In this document: one piece after another, positions 34,368-42,542 of the stretch
How positions within the stretch are numbered: the stretch's first letter is position 1
Layout: the number at the start of each line of letters is the position of its first letter
From: Chthoniobacter flavus
GTDB lineage: Bacteria > Verrucomicrobiota > Verrucomicrobiia > Chthoniobacterales > Chthoniobacteraceae
Direction of reading: 5' to 3'
Assembly (NCBI GenBank): GCA_945861435.1
Contig: CAMAUX010000009.1
Location: 62,001 to 126,000 of the forward strand
Length of the DNA: 64,000 bases
Notes under the pieces: model-generated
What the model was told of the DNA's origin: nothing
The model's database searches: none
Seen by the model: the letters and a program-made list of their open reading frames with translations, nothing else
Program-made: the position numbers and the translations under genes

Positions 34368-35408
34368 ATGCGCCCCACCCTCCTCCTCCCCGCGTTCGTG
34401 TCCCTACTTGCGCTGGTCTCCCCTGCGTCCTCCTTTGCGGCGGATCTTTCGAAACTCAACATCGTCGAACTCGCTGAGAATGACGCGCCCGCCGACCTCG
34501 CCGCACTCCCGGCACTGGTGAAGGCGATGCGTGCGCGGCCGATGACCACCGAAACGCCCGGCCCGGTCTTCCGCCTCAGCAACCTCGACTTCCTCGGAGC
34601 CAAGCGCCGAGAGAAGCTCGATCTCTACATCGCGCACGGCCCGGAACGTCAGGACCGACCCGCCGTCCTCTTCATCCATGGCGGCGGATTCACCGGAGGC
34701 GACAAGGCCGAGTACCGTTCCGCGAGTGTGAGCGCCGACATGGCCCGCGCGGGTTACGTGGTGGTGAGCTGCAACTATGTGCTCGGCTCCAAAACGACCC
34801 CGGGCGTCTGGCCGCAGAACATCCACGACTGCCGGCAGGCCGTCCGCTGGATGCGCCAACACGCACGCGAACTCGGCATCAATCCCGACAAAATCGCCGT
34901 CGCAGGCGGATCCGCGGGCGGTTACCTCGCACTCATGGTGGGCCTTTCCGACGACCGCACCGGCCCCGGCGGCGATCCGCAGGCCAAGTTCCCCGCGAAG
35001 GTCGCCGGCGTCATCGACATGTACGGCGTCACGGATTTCTCCAAGCACGGCAAGGGCGCCGCAGCCGGCATGGATCCTGAAGCGGAGAAGAGTCTGCTCC
35101 CTGCCAACAACATCACCCCAAACAACCCACCCGTGCTGATCCTGCACGGAACGGCGGACACCACCGTGGCCCTCGATCAGTCCGAGATGATCGCCACCGC
35201 GCTGCGCAGCGGGAAGGTGGACAGCGAGTTCATCGTCGTGACCGGCGCGCCGCATACCTTCGACCTCCACCCCAAAGGCACGGGATGGAAAAGCACCCGC
35301 GTCAGCTTCGACGCCACAGGAAAAGAACACGTGGAAACCCGTGTGAACGCCTCCGCCGAACTCACCGACGCCACGATCGCCTTCCTCGCGAGGACCATCG
35401 GCCGTTAG
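34368..35408 (+). CDS. Secreted alpha/beta-hydrolase (BD-FAE-type esterase)
   Basis: A 346-residue exported protein; the ATG at 34368 starts a signal peptide (about 1-24, ending SSFAA). The hydrolase has an oxyanion-hole HGGGFTGGDK at about 103, the nucleophile elbow GGSAGGYLA at about 183 with Ser186, an acidic residue at HGTADTTVALDQ and the catalytic His in GAPHTFDLHP. This is the HSL/BD-FAE family of esterases that deacetylate or de-feruloylate plant polysaccharides. It neighbours sulfatases, which fits a secreted polysaccharide-degrading role. It is convergent with the sulfatase at 35459, and an overlapping reading frame from 34014 is a shadow of purL. Confidence 0.87.
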   Translation: MRPTLLLPAFVSLLALVSPASSFAADLSKLNIVELAENDAPADLAALPALVKAMRARPMTTETPGPVFRLSNLDFLGAKRREKLDLYIAHGPERQDRPAVLFIHGGGFTGGDKAEYRSASVSADMARAGYVVVSCNYVLGSKTTPGVWPQNIHDCRQAVRWMRQHARELGINPDKIAVAGGSAGGYLALMVGLSDDRTGPGGDPQAKFPAKVAGVIDMYGVTDFSKHGKGAAAGMDPEAEKSLLPANNITPNNPPVLILHGTADTTVALDQSEMIATALRSGKVDSEFIVVTGAPHTFDLHPKGTGWKSTRVSFDATGKEHVETRVNASAELTDATIAFLARTIGR

Positions 35409-35458
35409 TTCATCGGCCCGCGATTCATCGACCACTCGTCCCCAAAGGCCCGCCAGCG

Positions 35459-37012
35459 CTACTTTTTCGCCTTCCCGGCCTTCTGCTTTTCCCGGGACGG
35501 ATCGGTGATCTGCACGGGGGTCGTGTTTTCCTGCGGTCCGCCGGGGGTGGAGCGTCCATTGGCGATGTAACGTTCAAGCAGCGCCGTCAGCCTCCGGGCC
35601 ACCTCCGGATTTTCGGCGACCACGTTGTGCGTCTCGCCGATGTCCTTGGAGAGATCGTACAACTGTGTTTCTGGGAGACCCACCGCCTCCTTGGATCCCG
35701 GGGTGGGCGCGCTCCATCCGCCCGACGATGCGCAGAGCTCCAGCTTCCAAGCCCCCTGGCGGATCGCGAAGGAGCCGTTGATGGAATGATGAATCACAGC
35801 CTCGTGGACGGGTTCGCTGGTCTTCCCGGAAAGCACGCCCAGCAGGCTCACAGAATCTTCGCCCGCGTTCTCGGGAAGCTGCGCTCCAGCAAGCGCCGCG
35901 GCCGTGGCCATGAAATCCACGAGGCACACGGGATGCTCATAAACAGAACCCGCGCGGACCTGCGCCGGCCAGCGCACAAGAAACGGCACACGGTGGCCGC
36001 CGTCGAAGATGTCCGCCTTGTGGCCGCGGAACTCGTAGCTGGGGTTGTGACCAAAGCGTGCGAGTTCCTCGAAATTGGCCATGGGCGAGCATCCGTTGTC
36101 GGACGTGAAGAACACGGCGGTGTCGTCCGCAACGCCCGCCTTCTCAAGAGCCTCGAGCACCTGCCCCACCGACCAGTCGGTCTGCATCACAAAGTCCGCG
36201 TACTCACTGATGCCGCTCTTCCCCTTCCACTCCTTGGAAGGCGCGATGGGCGTGTGCGGCGAATTGAGCGGCAGATAAAGAAAGAAGGGCCGCCCGGCCT
36301 TCGACGAGCGCCCCACATAATCCACCGCCCGCTGCGTGAGAAGCGGCAGCACCTCCTCCATCGCCCATCCCGTGATTGCAGGCCCCGGCCGCCCCTTCCA
36401 CAATTCCGCCTCGTGATCGGGCTGCGCGGTGGCCTTTTCGTTCTCGAGATAAACCCACGGCGGCATATCGAGCGATGCGCTGATGCCAAAGTATTCATCG
36501 AAACCCACCGCCGTCGGACCGTTCTGGATGGGCTTCGTCCAGTCCACATTCCTGCTGTCCGGATAACCCTTCGCAGCGCCCCCGCCCTGAAGCGGAAAGT
36601 CCATCCCCAGATGCCATTTTCCAATGCAAGCGGTCTGGTAACCACGATCGCGCAGCATCTGCGCCACGGTGAGCCGCCCCTCCTCGATGAGTCGCTGGGA
36701 GAATCCACCAAGCACGCCCCGCTTCAGCGTCGACCGCCAGTTGTAGCGGCCCGTCATCACCGAGTAACGCGTCGGCGTGCACACGGCCGAAGACGAGTGC
36801 GCATCCTTGAAAATCATCCCGCCCTTCGCCATCCGGTCCAGATGCGGCGTCGGAATCTTGCCCTTCGCGTTCAGGCACTGCAGGTCGCCATAACCAAGGT
36901 CGTCCGCGAGGATGAAGAGGATGTTCGGTTTGTCCTGGGCCGCGCGCGCCCGGACCGGGACGGACAGCAGCGCGAGGGCGATCAACACAACCAGGCAGGG
37001 GAGCTTTCTCAT
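35459..37012 (-). CDS. Secreted arylsulfatase
   Basis: A 517-residue type I sulfatase with a signal peptide (about 1-25, ending RARAA). ILADDLGYGDLQ at about 36 binds the metal. The formylglycine site is the Cys in AVCTPTRYSVMTGRYNW at about 75, a canonical C-x-P-x-R motif. KWHLGMDFPL follows at about 134 and FFTSDNG later. It should remove sulfate esters from polysaccharides in the periplasm or outside the cell. The Cys-type site needs a maturase such as anSME, none of which is in this window. Two further sulfatases lie at 56976 and 58517. Confidence 0.94.
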   Translation of the reverse strand: MRKLPCLVVLIALALLSVPVRARAAQDKPNILFILADDLGYGDLQCLNAKGKIPTPHLDRMAKGGMIFKDAHSSSAVCTPTRYSVMTGRYNWRSTLKRGVLGGFSQRLIEEGRLTVAQMLRDRGYQTACIGKWHLGMDFPLQGGGAAKGYPDSRNVDWTKPIQNGPTAVGFDEYFGISASLDMPPWVYLENEKATAQPDHEAELWKGRPGPAITGWAMEEVLPLLTQRAVDYVGRSSKAGRPFFLYLPLNSPHTPIAPSKEWKGKSGISEYADFVMQTDWSVGQVLEALEKAGVADDTAVFFTSDNGCSPMANFEELARFGHNPSYEFRGHKADIFDGGHRVPFLVRWPAQVRAGSVYEHPVCLVDFMATAAALAGAQLPENAGEDSVSLLGVLSGKTSEPVHEAVIHHSINGSFAIRQGAWKLELCASSGGWSAPTPGSKEAVGLPETQLYDLSKDIGETHNVVAENPEVARRLTALLERYIANGRSTPGGPQENTTPVQITDPSREKQKAGKAKK

Positions 37013-37672
37013 GGGATCGGGGGGTTGGGGAATCAGCGAAGCGTGCACACCGCGGCATCCGGTGAAAAGCGCAGACCTGCGCATCCTCCCCCCACGGTCA
37101 CGCTCCGCAAATCACGCGGTGGCCAGCCACGGGGCCGCGCGATTCACGGCTGACTTCGCAGCCTTGTTCTATTTCACACCGGGCCGAATTGCACGCCGTG
37201 GCCCCCTCGCATCGATTCATTCAAACCGCCGTGTCACGCTCCCCACATGCCCCGATCAGGAGCGCGGGAAGCAGGATGCCATTGAGATTCGCGCAATAGG
37301 GTGACTCTCGAGGGCCGGGAACTGAGGCTTCGATGGGTATCGCTGTAATATGCGAGACTCAATAAGGGGAACCTTTTCCTATCGTGTTCCCATCGGTCTT
37401 GTCGGACTCGTTTGTGCAATTCACACGCTGCTTCGCGACATGACGGAGTCATTTTTGAAGTGGGAACGGGCCCGATTTTTCGGGCACCGCTTCCGCCCCC
37501 ACCTGATCAAAAACGGTGAGAACCCGGAAAGACCTCAGGATTGAAAGGCGCGCAACCCCTCTGAGGAACCACGCGCACCTCCAAGGCGGGCCCAATACGC
37601 GATGCGCCCCATCCGCATTTGGCAACAACTCCCGGTTTTTTTACAGACGGGTTCGATCAGCGGCGGCGCTAT
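37013..37672. other. Intergenic region upstream of the sigma-factor operon, no supported gene
   Basis: This 660-base spacer separates the divergent sulfatase and sigma-factor genes. A 64-codon frame at 37350-37544 and another from 37516 show no family match or ribosome-binding site. It should hold promoters for both flanking genes. No confident -35/-10 pair or ECF-type motif could be assigned. Confidence 0.5.
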
Positions 37673-38197
37673 ATGAGAAAAGATGCCGGTCCCATCGTGC
37701 AAATCTCCCCTCCCAACGAAGTCTGGCAGCGCTGGCTGGCAGAATGTTCCGAGTCCTTTTTCCTCTATGCGCGGCAGCAGCCCCGCTGCACGGCGGATGC
37801 GGAGGATGTGTTGCAGGAGGTGCTTTTCGAGACGTGGCGGAAAGCCGGCGGCATCCCGCCGGACACTGCGCTCGCCTTCGCCACCATTCGTCGGCGAGCC
37901 ATGGACCTCGCCCGCGGCACCCAGCGGCGCGCGATCCGCGAGAATGCATCGATTGACGAAACGGCCGAGCCTTTTTTCCTCCCGGAATTTGGCGCCAGCG
38001 ACACGCACACCCAGTTCGCGCAGGCGGTGGGCGGATTACTGGAGCATCTCCGCGAAGTGCTCACCCTCAGAATCTGGGGCGGGCTCAGCTTTCCCGAAAT
38101 CGGAAGGGTCACTGGCGTCTCGGAGAACACCGCGGCGTCCCGCCATCGCTACGCGCTGGAGCAGCTCCGCGAAACTCTTGGGAAGGTTTTGAAATGA
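37673..38197 (+). CDS. ECF-type RNA polymerase sigma factor
   Basis: A 174-residue protein from the ATG at 37673. Region 2 has FFLYARQQPRCTADAEDVLQ then EVLFETWRKA, the -10 recognition helix. Region 4 has LREVLTLRIWGGLSFPEIGR then VTGVSENTAASRHRYALEQL, the helix-turn-helix. The stop overlaps the anti-sigma start by four bases (ATGA), the usual arrangement for a coupled sigma/anti-sigma pair. The next two genes encode a small exported protein and a PDZ protein, so the regulon probably responds to an envelope signal. The stretch 5' of the ATG up to 37619 lacks similarity and was left out. Confidence 0.88.
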   Translation: MRKDAGPIVQISPPNEVWQRWLAECSESFFLYARQQPRCTADAEDVLQEVLFETWRKAGGIPPDTALAFATIRRRAMDLARGTQRRAIRENASIDETAEPFFLPEFGASDTHTQFAQAVGGLLEHLREVLTLRIWGGLSFPEIGRVTGVSENTAASRHRYALEQLRETLGKVLK

Positions 38198-38604
38198 ACG
38201 ACCCGCTCGAAGATCAGCTCCGCCAGTTACGCCCAGGCGCTCTCCCGGCCCGGCTGCGTGCGCGCATCGCCACACCGCCGGAGCAGGAGAAGATCGTGCA
38301 CTTTCCATGGTGGAAAGTGGCGGCGGGTCTCGCGGCGGCTGCGTGCGTGATACTGTTCGCGTGGTTCCATCAGACGATGCAGCGCACAGAGAATGTCCCG
38401 ATCCTCTTCACTGAGACCCCCAGCAGCGAGGTCTTCCACTCGCGCAGGATGGGCGTGGTGACAGACGGCGGCCAGCGCGCTTGGCAAATCATCAAAGTGG
38501 AGCGCGTCGAGGGGCAGATATTCGTCGCGGATTTCAGCGGCATCACCGTGCTCACCCAGCGCATCCGGCACGAACTGGTGCCGGTCGAGATTCATTTCGA
38601 CTGA
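38194..38604 (+). CDS. Membrane anti-sigma-factor-like protein
   Basis: A 136-residue protein with a short cytoplasmic N-terminus (LEDQLRQLRPGALPARLRAR, then a helical segment), one membrane helix at about 41-60 (VAAGLAAAACVILFAWF) and a periplasmic C-terminus of about 75 residues. The size, topology and ATGA overlap with the sigma gene identify it as a candidate anti-sigma factor. It lacks the His-x3-Cys-x2-Cys zinc motif of ZAS proteins. The C-terminal domain, with SEVFHSRRMGVVTDGGQRAW, has no recognised family. It would hold the sigma factor at the membrane until a periplasmic signal is received. Confidence 0.65.
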   Translation: MNDPLEDQLRQLRPGALPARLRARIATPPEQEKIVHFPWWKVAAGLAAAACVILFAWFHQTMQRTENVPILFTETPSSEVFHSRRMGVVTDGGQRAWQIIKVERVEGQIFVADFSGITVLTQRIRHELVPVEIHFD

Positions 38605-38627
38605 CAGCAACAACAACCCATCCATCC

Positions 38628-38987
38628 ATGAACAAACACATCTCCATCGCCACCATCGCCGCCGCACTCGCCTTCAACGCCACCTTTGCCGACGAGCAAA
38701 AGAAGGAAGTCGTCAAAAGCGAAACGAAGAGCGGCAACGCCACTGCCAATGCGGTTGCGAAGGCCACCAGCACCACGACCAGTATCATCAACGGCAAGCC
38801 CGTCACCGTCGTGGAAGATCAGGACGACAGCGGGAAGAAGCGCATCCGCATGATCACTTACGTGAACGGCAAGCCGAAGGTGAAGGACATCACGCCAAAG
38901 GAAAAGGAGCCGGCGAAAAAGGAGGATCTCTTCGCAAAGAAAAAGCCCGCCAATGACGCGCAGAATCCTGCGGAGGCCGCCAAATGA
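38628..38987 (+). CDS. Small exported protein of the sigma-factor operon
   Basis: A 119-residue protein from the ATG at 38628 with a signal peptide (about 1-22, ending NATFA). The mature part is rich in Lys, Ser, Thr and Ala and contains VTVVEDQDDSGKKRIRMITY and NGKPKVKDITPKEKEPAKKE. It looks unstructured and basic, possibly a membrane- or polymer-associated linker protein. No family is recognised. Its stop overlaps the start of the PDZ gene by four bases, so it is an operon member. An overlapping reading frame starting at 38481 is not needed. Confidence 0.7.
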   Translation: MNKHISIATIAAALAFNATFADEQKKEVVKSETKSGNATANAVAKATSTTTSIINGKPVTVVEDQDDSGKKRIRMITYVNGKPKVKDITPKEKEPAKKEDLFAKKKPANDAQNPAEAAK

Positions 38988-39907
38988 AACGACACCACCT
39001 CGCCTCGCTCGCACTCATTCTCGCGGCGCTGCCGGTATCCGCAGAAGAAAAGCGGCACGCCGCGGTTGGCGCATCCAGCAGCAGCTCAAGCAGCCGCAGC
39101 TCCACCGATGGCAGCGGCAACACCGTCACCATCACCACGACTGAACGCGACGGCAAACGCGAAACACGCCGCACCGTCACCGCGCCGGGAGGCAAAGTCG
39201 TGAGCGAAACCACTGAAGAAGGCGACGCAGCTCCAATGCAGGCGGCAAAGCCCGCCGCAGAGAAGGGTAAACCGGGCGGACCCTGGCTCGGTGTCCACAC
39301 CGCCGAACTCCCGATCGCCATGCGCGAACAACTGGATCTCCCAGTCGGCACAGGACTGCTCGTCGAACACCTTCCGCCCGACAGCCCCGCTGCCAACGCC
39401 GGCATCACGCAGCACGACGTCCTGCTTACGCTGAATCTCACACCAGTCAGCACCCCCGAGCAGCTGCGCGCCGAACTTTCCAGCCGCCGCCCCGGCGACA
39501 AAGTGCTCATCGAATACCTGCGCAAGGGCCGCCGTGAAAAAGCTGCAGTAACGCTCGGCAAGCGCGGAGATCCGGAAGCGGTGGACGCAGCAGCTCCCAT
39601 TGCCGCTCAAGCTGCCGGCCCACAACCCGTGCCACCCGGGCTGAATGCCATGCCTGACTTCCCTAAAGGGACGGCAAATGCTTCCGCGAAAGCCTCCACG
39701 CGAACCGTCATTGTTGGCAGCGACGGCAACACGAAGGTGATCGAGACGGACGGAGACCCCTTTGCGAGCATGCTCCGGGACCCAAATGTCCCCGTAGCGA
39801 TGAAGGAATCGCTGCGCAAAATGCAGGAGCAGATGCGCGATTTTCAAAAGCGAACGGAAGTTGTTGCACCCAACAACACGAAGTCCGGCAAGGGAAACAG
39901 CCAATAG
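38984..39907 (+). CDS. Secreted PDZ-domain protein
   Basis: A 307-residue protein with a signal peptide (about 1-21). After a Ser-rich stretch (about 28-45) and a charged region comes a PDZ domain at about 98-188: GPWLGVHTAELPIAMREQL, then VEHLPPDSPAANAGITQHDV and LLTLNLTPVST. The C-terminal third is low in order, ending QMRDFQKRTEVVAPNN. PDZ domains of this kind occur in HtrA and RseP partners, but no protease domain is present. Together with the ECF sigma and anti-sigma genes it suggests an envelope-stress circuit in which this protein senses or presents misfolded periplasmic peptides. That is inference. Confidence 0.78.
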   Translation: MKRHHLASLALILAALPVSAEEKRHAAVGASSSSSSSRSSTDGSGNTVTITTTERDGKRETRRTVTAPGGKVVSETTEEGDAAPMQAAKPAAEKGKPGGPWLGVHTAELPIAMREQLDLPVGTGLLVEHLPPDSPAANAGITQHDVLLTLNLTPVSTPEQLRAELSSRRPGDKVLIEYLRKGRREKAAVTLGKRGDPEAVDAAAPIAAQAAGPQPVPPGLNAMPDFPKGTANASAKASTRTVIVGSDGNTKVIETDGDPFASMLRDPNVPVAMKESLRKMQEQMRDFQKRTEVVAPNNTKSGKGNSQ

Positions 39908-40288
39908 AGGAAACTGCACTTGCAAGGCAGACCAAGGCTCTGGGGACAAGCACCGCCGAAGCTCCCTTCCCCCGGAGCGAGTGGGGTTCGGCTCCCCGTT
40001 AGACCTTGATGCCCACGCTGTGGAAGGTCGCGTCCGCAGGAGGCGCTGAGAGGAGCTTTTGCATGTCCCGTGCAGGCGCCGAGGAAGAAAATACGAAAGG
40101 CTATTATCTCAGCGCCATTCTTCCCTTTTCTCTTGTGCCAGTGGATTTGAAGGACGCGAGACGGCAGACTACCAAAAGGCGAGTCCGCCATCATCGGATC
40201 GTGAAATTCTGATCGTCGAGACGAAGTCGAGGCGGGCACCGCTTTTTGGATCGCGGGACTCCACACCGCTTGCCAACCTCACGCCTCA
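39908..40288. other. Intergenic region carrying the cysI remnant
   Basis: Apart from the remnant at 39991-40043 this spacer shows no supported gene. Short frames at 40006-40292 have no family match. Part of it probably holds the promoter for the glycosyltransferase at 40289. Confidence 0.5.
39991..40043 (-). pseudogene. Decayed copy of the cysI 3' end
   Basis: Bases 39991-40040 match 42535-42584, the 3' end of cysI, at 45 of 50 positions by eye, in the same orientation. The minus-strand translation reads ADATFHSVGIKV then stop, against ADATFHSVGTKA then stop in cysI. The rest of the gene is missing. Weaker similarity continues to about 40055 after a small deletion. Confidence 0.75.
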
Positions 40289-41464
40289 ATGAGCACGACG
40301 AGTCGCAAAGTCGGTTACGTCACCATAGGAAGCGCTTCGGACGTCCGCGCTTGGTCCGGCTTGAATGCGCACATCTTGCAGGCGCTGCGCGACGCCGGGT
40401 TGGAAGTGGCGGTGGCGGACAATCTCGGGGCGCCCAGGCGCTTCCTCTCCCGCTTGAAGGGCAGGATCTATCGGTCGTTTTCCAACAAGACCTACTCGCT
40501 AGACCGGGACCGGGCCATCGCCCTCCAATGGGCCCAAGAAGCCGCCCGTCGTCTTTCCACACAAGGCGACGTGCCTCTGGTTGTTTCCACCGGAACCATT
40601 CCCATCGCCCAACTGCCCGAGCGTTACTCCACAGCGATCTGGGCGGATGCCACATTCCACTCTCTCCGCACCACGTACCCCGGCTATGACAAACTCTGCC
40701 ACGACAGCGTGACGTCCGGAGAGTGGCTTGAAAAGAGGGCCTTCGACCGTTCGAATTTGATCTGCTTCTCCTCCCAATGGGCCGCTACAGACGCCGCCAA
40801 CTACTACGGGGTGCCTGCACACAAACTCGCGGTCATTCCTTACGGAGCAAACTGCCCGCCGGCCTACCCGGATGAAACGGCTGCCATTGCCGGGGTCCGA
40901 TCACGTTCACGATCGCTCTGCCGGTTGGTATTTGTCGGCGTGGAATGGGAGCGAAAAGGCGGGCCGCTGGTGCTCGAAACCGCGCGGCGCCTTCATGATC
41001 AGGGGATTCCGATTCGCCTGAGCTTGATGGGATGCAATCCCCCGCCGGGCACGGCGCTTCCAGACTACGTCGAGAATGCGGGCTTTCTGAACAAGCAGGT
41101 CCCCGCCGACTGGGAAAAATGGGACACGTTGATGCGCTCAGCCCACTTCTTGATCCTGCCGTCGATTGCTGATTGCACGCCCGTTGCCTTGGCCGAGGCG
41201 TCCGCGTATGCGCTCCCCTCGCTCGCCCGCAATGTCGGCGGCGTTTCCAGTGTGGTGCGTCATGGCACAAACGGCCTCCTCTTCACGCCCGATGCGGATG
41301 CGGGCGCTTACTCAGATGCCATTGCGCGGCTCTGGCAGGACCCCGCTGCGTATGAGGAGCTGGCCTTGTCCAGCCACCGCGAGTGGACCGCTCACCTCCG
41401 TTGGGACGTCGCAGGGAAACGATTTGCCGAACGCCTCACCGCCTCCATGCTTTGCAACGCTTGA
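40289..41464 (+). CDS. GT4-family glycosyltransferase, partner of an FkbM methyltransferase
   Basis: A 391-residue GT-B glycosyltransferase. The C-terminal half has VFVGVEWERKGGPLVLETAR at about 210 and HFLILPSIADCTPVALAEAS at about 288, the latter including the EX7E-type donor site. The N-terminal half carries GSASDVRAWSGLNAHILQAL and a TGTIPIAQLPERY segment typical of acceptor domains. It is followed after 52 bases by the FkbM methyltransferase, so the pair probably builds and methylates a cell-surface or exported glycan. The two genes are bracketed by cysI and a decayed cysI 3' end, which suggests the pair arrived by insertion or rearrangement. Confidence 0.85.
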   Translation: MSTTSRKVGYVTIGSASDVRAWSGLNAHILQALRDAGLEVAVADNLGAPRRFLSRLKGRIYRSFSNKTYSLDRDRAIALQWAQEAARRLSTQGDVPLVVSTGTIPIAQLPERYSTAIWADATFHSLRTTYPGYDKLCHDSVTSGEWLEKRAFDRSNLICFSSQWAATDAANYYGVPAHKLAVIPYGANCPPAYPDETAAIAGVRSRSRSLCRLVFVGVEWERKGGPLVLETARRLHDQGIPIRLSLMGCNPPPGTALPDYVENAGFLNKQVPADWEKWDTLMRSAHFLILPSIADCTPVALAEASAYALPSLARNVGGVSSVVRHGTNGLLFTPDADAGAYSDAIARLWQDPAAYEELALSSHREWTAHLRWDVAGKRFAERLTASMLCNA

Positions 41465-41516
41465 AGCGCGGACAATCTCTCCCCAGAACTCAAACAATCC
41501 CGGCCAAAGCAAACGC

Positions 41517-42335
41517 ATGACAAATAAAGCAACCGCATGGGAACGAATCGCACGGCTGCCGCGGTCCTTGGCACACCGATGGGCGCGCATGCAGCAGCTG
41601 AGCCGGGTGATGCCCGCCAGCGATGCGCTCACGGTGGTTTGCCGCACGACGCGGGATCGCTCCGAACTCCTCCTGGCGCTCACTCCCATCGGCCGTCGCG
41701 TCACTGTGCGGGCCAATACTTCCGATCTCGCGTGCCTTGAAAAAGTGTTCATCGGGCAGGAATACCAGCTCCCCGCGGGCCTCCACCCGGAGTCTCCGTT
41801 CCAACCCAGACTCATCGTGGATGCTGGTGCCAACATCGGGATGGCGACCCTCTATTTCGCCCATGCGTTTCCAGGCGCCAAGATCGTCGCGGTCGAACCG
41901 GAAACATCGAACTTCGAGTTGTTGCGCCGCAACTCTGCAGGAATCCCGAACCTGAGCTTGAAGCAGGCAGCTCTCTGGCCTTCGGAGACGACTCTGCAAC
42001 TCGCCGATCCCATGGCGGACAACTGGTCCTTTTCCGTCCAGCCAGCAGTAACCGATTCGCCGACGGTGCCCGCGGTCACCCTGCCGCAAATCCTTGCAGA
42101 ATCCGGCGAAGACCGGATCGATCTCCTCAAGCTGGACATCGAGGGGGCCGAACGGGAGCTGTTCTCAGAGTCCTGCGAGGAATGGCTGCCCAAGGTCGGC
42201 ATGATCGTGATCGAGTTGCACGACCGCTTCGCAAGTGGCTGCAGCGAGGCGTTCTATTCGCATATGAGGCGGCGCCCGTTCACTGAAGAATCCCGCGGGG
42301 AGAACATTTTCGTCCGACTCACCGGCACCCCGTGA
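41517..42335 (+). CDS. FkbM-family methyltransferase
   Basis: A 272-residue SAM-dependent methyltransferase from the ATG at 41517. The SAM-binding motif I is VDAGANIGMATLYFAHAFPG at about 101, followed by AVEPETSNFELLRRNS. DLLKLDIEGAERELF at about 206 is the characteristic FkbM motif. FkbM enzymes O-methylate sugars on polysaccharides and natural products. It follows a GT4 glycosyltransferase on the same strand, which supports sugar methylation of a surface glycan. The region after its stop holds the heptamer repeat at 42361 and then the cysI stop, so the gene ends convergent with cysI. Confidence 0.87.
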   Translation: MTNKATAWERIARLPRSLAHRWARMQQLSRVMPASDALTVVCRTTRDRSELLLALTPIGRRVTVRANTSDLACLEKVFIGQEYQLPAGLHPESPFQPRLIVDAGANIGMATLYFAHAFPGAKIVAVEPETSNFELLRRNSAGIPNLSLKQAALWPSETTLQLADPMADNWSFSVQPAVTDSPTVPAVTLPQILAESGEDRIDLLKLDIEGAERELFSESCEEWLPKVGMIVIELHDRFASGCSEAFYSHMRRRPFTEESRGENIFVRLTGTP

Positions 42336-42360
42336 TCCGAAAGCGGCGGATGCGCCCGCG

Positions 42361-42395
42361 GTCCCAAGTCCCAAGTCCCAAGTCCCAAGTCCCAG
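42361..42395. repeat. Heptamer tandem repeat (GTCCCAA, five units)
   Basis: Four exact GTCCCAA units and one GTCCCAG unit lie back to back in the short non-coding spacer between the convergent FkbM and cysI genes. A second 7-bp-period repeat family lies at 60414. Repeats of this type can change length by slippage. Confidence 0.9.
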
Positions 42396-42542
42396 TCCAG
42401 TTCACGGCATGCTGGCAGCGAGAGCGCCTGTTTCGTGGCCGCACTTCCCCATCGAGGCACGAACGAAGCACTCAACCTGTGCCATTCGGCACAGGCACCG
42501 TCGAAGATCTTCCGGATCGCGCCGGGCTGTTCCAGCTCCCCG

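Noticed and set aside
37350-37544. 64-codon frame upstream of the sigma-factor operon
   Set aside because: No similarity, no ribosome-binding site and atypical composition.
37640-37665. GGGTTCGAT sequence considered as a tRNA T-loop
   Set aside because: No acceptor or anticodon stem can be built around it.
39971-39996. Hairpin-like GGAGC...GCTCC sequence after the PDZ gene considered as a terminator
   Set aside because: There is no T-tract and part of it belongs to the cysI remnant.
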